A stretch of 14,258 nucleotides of DNA from Bacteroidales bacterium UBA2559. GTDB taxonomy: Bacteria; Bacteroidota; Bacteroidia; Bacteroidales; Bacteroidaceae. The notes under the pieces were generated by a model, which made no database searches, was not told the origin of the DNA, and saw only the letters and a list, made by a program, of their open reading frames with translations. The translations under genes and the position numbers were made by a program. Of this stretch, positions 9,592 to 14,258 are shown piece after piece (positions within the stretch are counted from its first letter, which is position 1; each line of letters opens with the position of its first letter). The DNA is taken from positions 9,191-23,448 of the forward strand of contig DDLZ01000025.1 of assembly GCA_002340405.1 (NCBI GenBank), read 5' to 3'.

Positions 9592-9835
9592 AGTGCACTA
9601 AAGGTGTATTGTGTAACATATAAATATGCTTTAGGACTTTTTTCTCAAGCTCCAGCATATATCTGACAAAGAAACAGGCTGTGTTCCATTAATCATTAAT
9701 TCTGTCTGATGTGCAAAGATTGACAGTGAAATAATCACTTTATTGTCAATCATTGCAAATTAATTTATAAAAGATAGCTCGTTTATGAAAGATAGTTTGT
9801 ATAATTGCAAAAACAACGATTAAACGATTATTAGA
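9592..9835. other. Intergenic region upstream of the blaI-like gene
   Basis: No gene is visible in these roughly 240 AT-rich bases. They hold a 34-base dyad (9718-9751), a degenerate direct repeat around AAAGATAG (two copies about 22 bases apart, near 9767 and 9788) and short ACGATTA repeats running into the blaI start. The only promoter-like element found is TATAATTG (9800-9807), one mismatch from TAnnTTTG, with no -33 partner. Confidence 0.6.
9718..9751. promoter_or_regulatory. Nested inverted repeat upstream of blaI-like gene, candidate operator
   Basis: The outer arms GATTGACA (9718-9725) and TGTCAATC (9744-9751) are perfect 8-base complements. Inside them, GTGA (9726-9729) and TCAC (9735-9738) form a second, off-centre pair. 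The whole lies 85-118 bases before the repressor ATG. A dyad is what a dimeric BlaI-type repressor would bind, but the sequence does not match the classical TACA/TGTA blaI operator, so this is only a candidate. Confidence 0.4.
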
Positions 9836-9847
9836 ATGAAACGATTA
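9816..9847. repeat. Three ACGATTA copies spanning the blaI-like start codon
   Basis: ACGATTA occurs at 9816-9822, 9824-9830 and 9841-9847; the last two extend to AAACGATTA. The third copy is inside the first codons of the repressor gene. The position would suit autoregulation, but the copies are short. Confidence 0.4.
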
Positions 9848-10201
9848 AGCAAACGCGAAAGCGAATTGATGGGATTGTTCTGGAAACATGGTGCAATGAC
9901 TGTTCTGGAACTCAGGGCTCACATGCCGCATCCACAACCTCATGTAAGCACCGTATCAACACAGGTCAGATTATTGGAATCCAACGGCTTTCTTGATCAT
10001 ATCAAAGAAGGTGGCACATTCCGCTACCATGCCATAATAAGCAGTGAGGAATACAGCAACGCTTCAATTGGCAGACTTGTTTCCCACTGCTTTGGCAATT
10101 CATACGTTGATGCTGTCTCGGCCCTTGTCAAGGATGAAAAGATATCCGTTCAGGAGCTCAAGGACCTGATAGGACGCATAGAATCACAACAATCAAAATA
10201 A
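9836..10201 (+). CDS. BlaI/MecI family winged-helix repressor
   Basis: BlaI-type proteins are dimeric repressors that are inactivated by proteolysis when the partner M56 membrane protease senses a signal. The 121-residue length is normal. The N-terminal 70 residues form the winged helix: LSKRESELMGLFWKHGAMTVLEL, a recognition-helix region (PHVSTVSTQVRLLESNGFL) and the wing (DHIKEGGTFRYHAI). The C-terminal half is the helical dimerisation domain (SYVDAVSALVKDEKISVQELKDLIGRIE). It lies nine bases before the M56 gene, so the two are almost certainly one operon, the standard arrangement. What it controls besides its own operon is unknown; no beta-lactamase gene is in the window. Upstream dyad and repeats are candidate operators. 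Confidence 0.93.
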   Translation: MKRLSKRESELMGLFWKHGAMTVLELRAHMPHPQPHVSTVSTQVRLLESNGFLDHIKEGGTFRYHAIISSEEYSNASIGRLVSHCFGNSYVDAVSALVKDEKISVQELKDLIGRIESQQSK

Positions 10202-10210
10202 AATGGTACT

Positions 10211-12751
10211 ATGGAGCAATTCCTAATATATCAGGTTAAGGTTGCCGTACTGTTGGCAGTATTATTCATACTGTTCAAACTGCTTATGTCCAAGATGACA
10301 TTCCACAACTTCAACCGAAGTGTTCTCCTTGGAATATTGTTGCTCTCATTCAGCATTCCTGTCATACGCCTCACCCTGCCGGAGAGGGTTAATGATATCA
10401 TTCCTGCAAGAACAATTATGACCGATGACAGCAATCGGAAAACAGTACCTGTGGAGAGGAATGTGACACCGGACAGGGATGTGACCGAATCGGCAGTAGA
10501 GGAAACAGCATCAACCCTACAGGCGGAAACTGCTCCATCGTCCGGCCACAGATCATGGAACTGGATTCTGACACTTATTGTCGTATATTGCCTGGGTGTG
10601 GCATATTGTCTTGTCAGGAAAGTAATATCGGTAAGGGAAATCGTCAAAATCATCAAAGACGGAGAATACCGCAACCGTCTGGAAGGGTGTGATGTGATTG
10701 AATCGGATCTCGTTTCCCAGCCTGTCAACTGGATGCGCTGCATAGTCATGCCCCGTGAGTGGCTGAACATGGAAAACAAGGCTGTCTGGCAGCATGAAGT
10801 CCTGCATGCCCACAAGTGGCATTCGCTTGACCTGCTTCTGACAGACATTCTCAGTGCTGTACAGTGGTTCAATCCTGTTATGAGGCTTGTCCACAAAGAG
10901 ATGGAGCTGATACATGAATATGAGGCCGACCGCTCAGTCATTGAAAGCGGTGCACATGAAAAGGATTACAAGATGATGCTCGTTGGAACGGTAGCTGCAA
11001 ATCGCGGCTATTCCATGAGCAGCTGGTTCAGAGAATCAAACTTGAAAAAAAGAATAGACATGATGGAAAGAAAGAGATCAAGACCGGCGGCAAGACTGCG
11101 CAGTGTTGTCATTTTGCTGGCATCGGCCATATTCATAGTTTTCAATTCCACCTCTTCTGCAATGGTAGGCCCTGACGGTTATCCCGAATTTGAGGATGGC
11201 CGCGTATGGATATTCGGTGACGGGACCGCCAAGATCCGCACTTTTGACGGTGTTGAAGCCACAGTAAAAACCAATGATATTGCCGATTACCTGCACAAGC
11301 ACCGCCGCAAGTTCAGGACTACCCGCATAAGTCTGCAGTACATGGATGGTGTAAGCGGTCTGGAACAGGTACAGCCGCTTGCCGAACAGCTGGGAAAATA
11401 CGGGATCAAGACAGCTGTAGCCCTTGACGACTACATGCTTGAACACATGACCATGCCTGAGTACCGACGCGCTCACATAATTGATCTTGGCCAAGGTCAG
11501 TATCGCTTCGAGATGAACTGTGAGAGGCAAGAGGCCATCCGTTACCCTTCTAACAGGAATTTCAGGACTCTGTCAATAACGGGTGACCTTGCTTTGATGA
11601 ACAAGTGGATAGGCATGTTTGACGGTCATGGGGTCGCCATCTGTCCGCAGGAAATGCCATGGTCCGATGCCCTCTCAATGGCTCAAGCTGCATGGAAACG
11701 CGGCATTGACCAGGTGTCTATGGTCTATTATGACCCGTCACCTGCCGCCGATCTGACAGGTCTGGGTGATTTGTATAAGATGTACAAGAGTGATAAAGGG
11801 CCGCGTACCATCACTCTTATTCCACAAAAAAGCAAGCTGGATGCAAAGAATGATGAAAAAGCTGTAGATGTGATCAGCCGTCTGAATGCCTCCATCTCCA
11901 GCGACTGGTTTGACAAGGGTGAACGCATTCAGAACCCCAGGAACCAGTACAACCAAAACCCGCCCTGGCTCCATGTGACCAATGTGGTGAAAACCGATAA
12001 GGAGACCGTCATAATCTTCTACTCTTTCCAAGGCAATGATCTGTGGCTGCGTTCTATGACAGGATACACTATGAGGGCAGGTGGCAAGGACTACAAGGAG
12101 ATAGGACATGACGGTCTGAAAGGATTTGAGGACAAGTATTTCTGGAGTCCTGATTGCGGATACTACTATTTTACGGTACGCTTCCCTGCTATCCCCGATG
12201 ATGTTGAAACCGTGGACCTGATAGACAGTGAGGACGGCGGCATATGCATTCGCGGTCTGCAGGTTTCGAACCGTGAGCCAGCCAAGGGCGAAAGCTATAC
12301 CATGCTGCTCTATAACCGGTATGTACTGAAAACAATCAACATCCACAAGGACATACCCAATACTGTAACTGCCCGGACTGCTCACCTGTCCGAGACAGAA
12401 ACTACAGTTTACATGGAAATGTCAATTATGGAACCCCACTCAGTCAAGGGACATGTGGGCAGTGACTTCACTCTGACATTCTCGAACGGCAGGGAGCTCA
12501 AGCCGCTGCGCATCGAAGGTGTAAAGACCGACCAGGACTTTGACCGGGGCGGCGACCACGTAACCAATTACTTCCAAATCATTTTCCCGCCATCCAAGCC
12601 CATAGAATGGATGGAGGACAGGGCCATACTGAAAGGTGTCATCTGCCACGAACCGATAACACTTGAAATCACATCGGGCATGAAAATTGACAATCCCGAT
12701 GACGAAGAACTGCTTCGAAGGGCACTGGGAATCGACATAAACGATTTGTAA
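10211..12751 (+). CDS. BlaR1/MecR1-like M56 membrane metalloprotease with large novel ectodomain
   Basis: This is a membrane sensor-protease expected to relay an outside signal to the BlaI-like repressor. The 846-residue protein has membrane segments at about 5-26, 37-55, 115-136 and 297-315. The M56 zinc site is HEVLH (195-199) with HEYEAD (235-240) supplying the likely third ligand, and both are intact. After the fourth segment comes an ectodomain of about 530 residues, in place of the roughly 250-residue penicillin-binding sensor of true BlaR1. No transpeptidase SxxK/SxN/KTG arrangement is visible. Two alpha/beta units (about 331-406 and 429-508) resemble ExbD/TolR periplasmic folds. Two strand-rich units (about 584-686 and 717-824) have the look of a beta-sandwich found in Bacteroidota proteins (FWSPDCGYYYFTVRFPAIP). 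These fold assignments are inference. The ligand is unknown. Confidence 0.88.
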   Translation: MEQFLIYQVKVAVLLAVLFILFKLLMSKMTFHNFNRSVLLGILLLSFSIPVIRLTLPERVNDIIPARTIMTDDSNRKTVPVERNVTPDRDVTESAVEETASTLQAETAPSSGHRSWNWILTLIVVYCLGVAYCLVRKVISVREIVKIIKDGEYRNRLEGCDVIESDLVSQPVNWMRCIVMPREWLNMENKAVWQHEVLHAHKWHSLDLLLTDILSAVQWFNPVMRLVHKEMELIHEYEADRSVIESGAHEKDYKMMLVGTVAANRGYSMSSWFRESNLKKRIDMMERKRSRPAARLRSVVILLASAIFIVFNSTSSAMVGPDGYPEFEDGRVWIFGDGTAKIRTFDGVEATVKTNDIADYLHKHRRKFRTTRISLQYMDGVSGLEQVQPLAEQLGKYGIKTAVALDDYMLEHMTMPEYRRAHIIDLGQGQYRFEMNCERQEAIRYPSNRNFRTLSITGDLALMNKWIGMFDGHGVAICPQEMPWSDALSMAQAAWKRGIDQVSMVYYDPSPAADLTGLGDLYKMYKSDKGPRTITLIPQKSKLDAKNDEKAVDVISRLNASISSDWFDKGERIQNPRNQYNQNPPWLHVTNVVKTDKETVIIFYSFQGNDLWLRSMTGYTMRAGGKDYKEIGHDGLKGFEDKYFWSPDCGYYYFTVRFPAIPDDVETVDLIDSEDGGICIRGLQVSNREPAKGESYTMLLYNRYVLKTINIHKDIPNTVTARTAHLSETETTVYMEMSIMEPHSVKGHVGSDFTLTFSNGRELKPLRIEGVKTDQDFDRGGDHVTNYFQIIFPPSKPIEWMEDRAILKGVICHEPITLEITSGMKIDNPDDEELLRRALGIDINDL

Positions 12752-12801
12752 TAAATAGACAGAAAAGCCGATGAACTGAGTTGTTTTTGCAACAAAACAT
12801 A

Positions 12802-14079
12802 TTAATCGCGGCGGAATAGGTCGCGGGTATAGACCTTCTCTTTTACATCATCCAGGCAGGAGTCATAGCGGTTTGCGATGATATAATCGCTGCGACGTTT
12901 AAATTCATCCAGATCATTTACCACCTTGCTCCCAAAGAACGTTTCGCCGTCTTTCAGGACCGGCTCATATACAATCACACTGGCTCCCCTGGCCTTCATG
13001 CGCTTCATCACTCCCTGAGTTGAACTTTGGCGGAAATTATCCGAGCGGGACTTCATGGTCAGACGAAAGACTCCCACCGTTACCTCCCTCTCCGATGCCT
13101 CGTCCCACGCGCTGTTAGCCGTATAGTAACCGGCTTTTTCAAGCACGCGGTCAGCAATGAAATCCTTGCGGGTGCGATTGCTGTCAACTATGGCCTGAAT
13201 CAGATTTTCGGGCACATCGTCGTAATTGGCAAGCAGTTGCTTGGTGTCCTTTGGCAGGCAGTAGCCGCCGTAACCGAATGAGGGATTGTTATAGTGACTG
13301 CCTATTCTGGGGTCCAGACCGACTCCGTCTATTATGGAGCGGGTGTCAAGTCCCTTTATCTCGGCGTATGTGTCAAGTTCATTGAAGAAGCTTACTCGCA
13401 GAGCCAGATAGGTATTGGCAAACAGTTTTACAGCCTCGGCCTCGGTGGTTCCCATATATAGCGTGTCAATGTTCTCTTTGATGGCGCCCTCCTGCAACAG
13501 TTGTGCAAAAAGATGGGCAGCCTCCTCAAGATGGGGTTCGTTTTTATCGAATCCAACGATGATCCGGGAGGGATAGAGATTGTCGTAAAGAGCCTTGCTC
13601 TCACGCAAAAACTCCGGCGCAAAAATAATATTGGGCTTAACCGTCTTCACAGTACCGTCGGGCAGAGGTTTGCTGTAGCTGAACTTTTTACGGACATTCT
13701 CCGTGTAGCCTACCGGAATCGTTGATTTGATAACCATTACGGCATCGGGATTTACTCTGAGCACATAGTCTATCACCTCCTCGACATGAGTGGTATCAAA
13801 AAAGTTCTTCTTGCTGTCGTAATTGGTAGGTGTGGCTATTACCACAAAATCAGCATCGGAATATGCCATTTCACCGTCAAGTGTCGCAGTCAGATCTAGC
13901 TTCTTTTCGGCCAGGTATTTTTCGATATAGTCATCCTGTATGGGCGAACGGCGGCTGTTTATAAGGTCAACCTTATCTTTTACTATGTCAACCGCTGTTA
14001 CATGATTCTTTTGCGCAAGCAATACAGCCATGGAAAGCCCTACATAACCGGTTCCGGCTACAGCAATTTTCTTATTCAT
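12802..14079 (-). CDS. ugd: UDP-glucose 6-dehydrogenase
   Basis: The enzyme oxidises UDP-glucose to UDP-glucuronate with two NAD+ in the cytoplasm, feeding capsule or exopolysaccharide synthesis. The 425-residue protein starts with the NAD-binding Rossmann motif GTGYVG (9-14). It then has the conserved segment [12 protein letters not shown] and the catalytic Cys274 in [11 protein letters not shown], followed by the C-terminal UDP-binding domain ([22 protein letters not shown]). It belongs to the Ugd type and is slightly longer than the E. coli enzyme (388 residues), mostly from an insertion near residue 315-335. Its 3' end is convergent with the M56 gene, 50 bases apart, with no convincing terminator between. 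The start follows a short AT-rich leader containing a 14-base palindrome. The name is secure; the polysaccharide it serves is not known. Confidence 0.95.
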   Translation of the reverse strand: MNKKIAVAGTGYVGLSMAVLLAQKNHVTAVDIVKDKVDLINSRRSPIQDDYIEKYLAEKKLDLTATLDGEMAYSDADFVVIATPTNYDSKKNFFDTTHVEEVIDYVLRVNPDAVMVIKSTIPVGYTENVRKKFSYSKPLPDGTVKTVKPNIIFAPEFLRESKALYDNLYPSRIIVGFDKNEPHLEEAAHLFAQLLQEGAIKENIDTLYMGTTEAEAVKLFANTYLALRVSFFNELDTYAEIKGLDTRSIIDGVGLDPRIGSHYNNPSFGYGGYCLPKDTKQLLANYDDVPENLIQAIVDSNRTRKDFIADRVLEKAGYYTANSAWDEASEREVTVGVFRLTMKSRSDNFRQSSTQGVMKRMKARGASVIVYEPVLKDGETFFGSKVVNDLDEFKRRSDYIIANRYDSCLDDVKEKVYTRDLFRRD

Positions 14080-14103
14080 TATATTAAAAGTTATATATCA
14101 TTG

Positions 14104-14117
14104 TATTCCCGGGAATA
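14104..14117. promoter_or_regulatory. Perfect 14-base palindrome in the ugd leader
   Basis: TATTCCCGGGAATA is a perfect palindrome without a loop, 24 bases upstream of the ugd ATG. It stands out as the only GC-rich stretch in AT-rich sequence. With no loop it is better as a duplex binding site for a dimeric regulator than as an RNA hairpin. Confidence 0.4.
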
Positions 14118-14166
14118 GGCAAAACAAAAAACACAAAAAAGTATTGAGCCTGTCACAAAAATAAAA

Positions 14167-14181
14167 CTTATCAAAGATAAG
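14167..14181 (-). promoter_or_regulatory. Candidate -7 element of ugd within a dyad
   Basis: On the minus strand, TATCTTTG (14172-14179) matches TAnnTTTG exactly and lies about 93 bases upstream of ugd. It overlaps the dyad CTTATC-AAA-GATAAG (14167-14181). No good -33 element was found, so the promoter call is tentative. Confidence 0.4.
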
Positions 14182-14258
14182 AAAAAAATGTTTGATAAAA
14201 TCTCTTCAATGTATGACAAGCGGATATCGTGAATTGTCAAACAGTATTTATTGATTAT

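Noticed and set aside
10231..10941. A 236-residue minus-strand open frame opposite the M56 gene
   Set aside because: It is antisense to the conserved membrane and HEVLH region; its composition (Ser, Thr, Arg rich) shows no protein family.
11738..12385. A 215-residue minus-strand open frame opposite the M56 ectodomain
   Set aside because: No recognisable domain, promoter or ribosome site, and the plus-strand frame is continuous and coherent across the region.
9836..12751. A beta-lactam resistance operon
   Set aside because: There is no beta-lactamase or penicillin-binding protein gene nearby, and the M56 protein lacks a penicillin-binding sensor domain, so the BlaI/BlaR1 resemblance alone does not support it.
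12752..12801. Possible shared terminator between the M56 gene and ugd
   Set aside because: Only a 4-base GTTG/CAAC stem with no following T-run is present, too weak to call on either strand.

Overview
The window looks like chromosomal DNA from a member of the Bacteroidota, most likely order Bacteroidales. Three things point there: the gene order rimP-nusA-infB with a long, charged, Bacteroidota-style IF2 N-terminus; several matches to the Bacteroidota housekeeping promoter (TTTG, about 19-20 bases, TAnnTTTG); and family-level features such as the CE6-like esterase and the BlaI/M56 pair. I see no insertion sequence, phage gene, CRISPR array or rRNA. The family or genus cannot be fixed from the sequence alone.

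Layout, left to right. Positions 1-4671 (minus strand) hold the conserved operon rimP, nusA, infB, with infB cut off by the window start. Its promoter and a leader with two tandem terminator-like hairpins lie at about 4696-4801. Next is a secreted CE6/SASA-type carbohydrate acetylesterase (minus, 4869-5702), then a divergent small single-pass membrane protein of unknown function (plus, 5798-6193), then a convergent S41 carboxy-terminal processing protease with a PDZ domain (minus, 6210-7880). A tRNA-Asn(GTT) with a textbook promoter and hairpin terminator follows (plus, 8062-8135). Convergent with it is mannose-1-phosphate guanylyltransferase (minus, 8192-9280), and then a tRNA-Leu(CAA) with its own strong terminator (plus, 9458-9579).

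From 9836 to 12751 lies a two-gene BlaI/M56 regulatory module on the plus strand: a winged-helix repressor and an 846-residue membrane metalloprotease homologue of BlaR1/MecR1. The protease carries an ectodomain of about 530 residues with no recognisable penicillin-binding domain. The window ends with UDP-glucose 6-dehydrogenase (minus, 12802-14079) and its upstream region, which contains a 14-base perfect palindrome.

How they fit together: the left third is core translation and transcription machinery. The two sugar-nucleotide genes supply GDP-mannose and UDP-glucuronate for surface polysaccharide. The S41 protease and esterase act in the envelope. The BlaI/M56 pair is the most plausible site of undescribed biology, because its sensor domain is not the one that defines beta-lactam sensing. 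No clearly new multi-gene system is visible. The best leads are the M56 ectodomain, the repeats and dyad upstream of its repressor, and the attenuator-like leader of the rimP operon.
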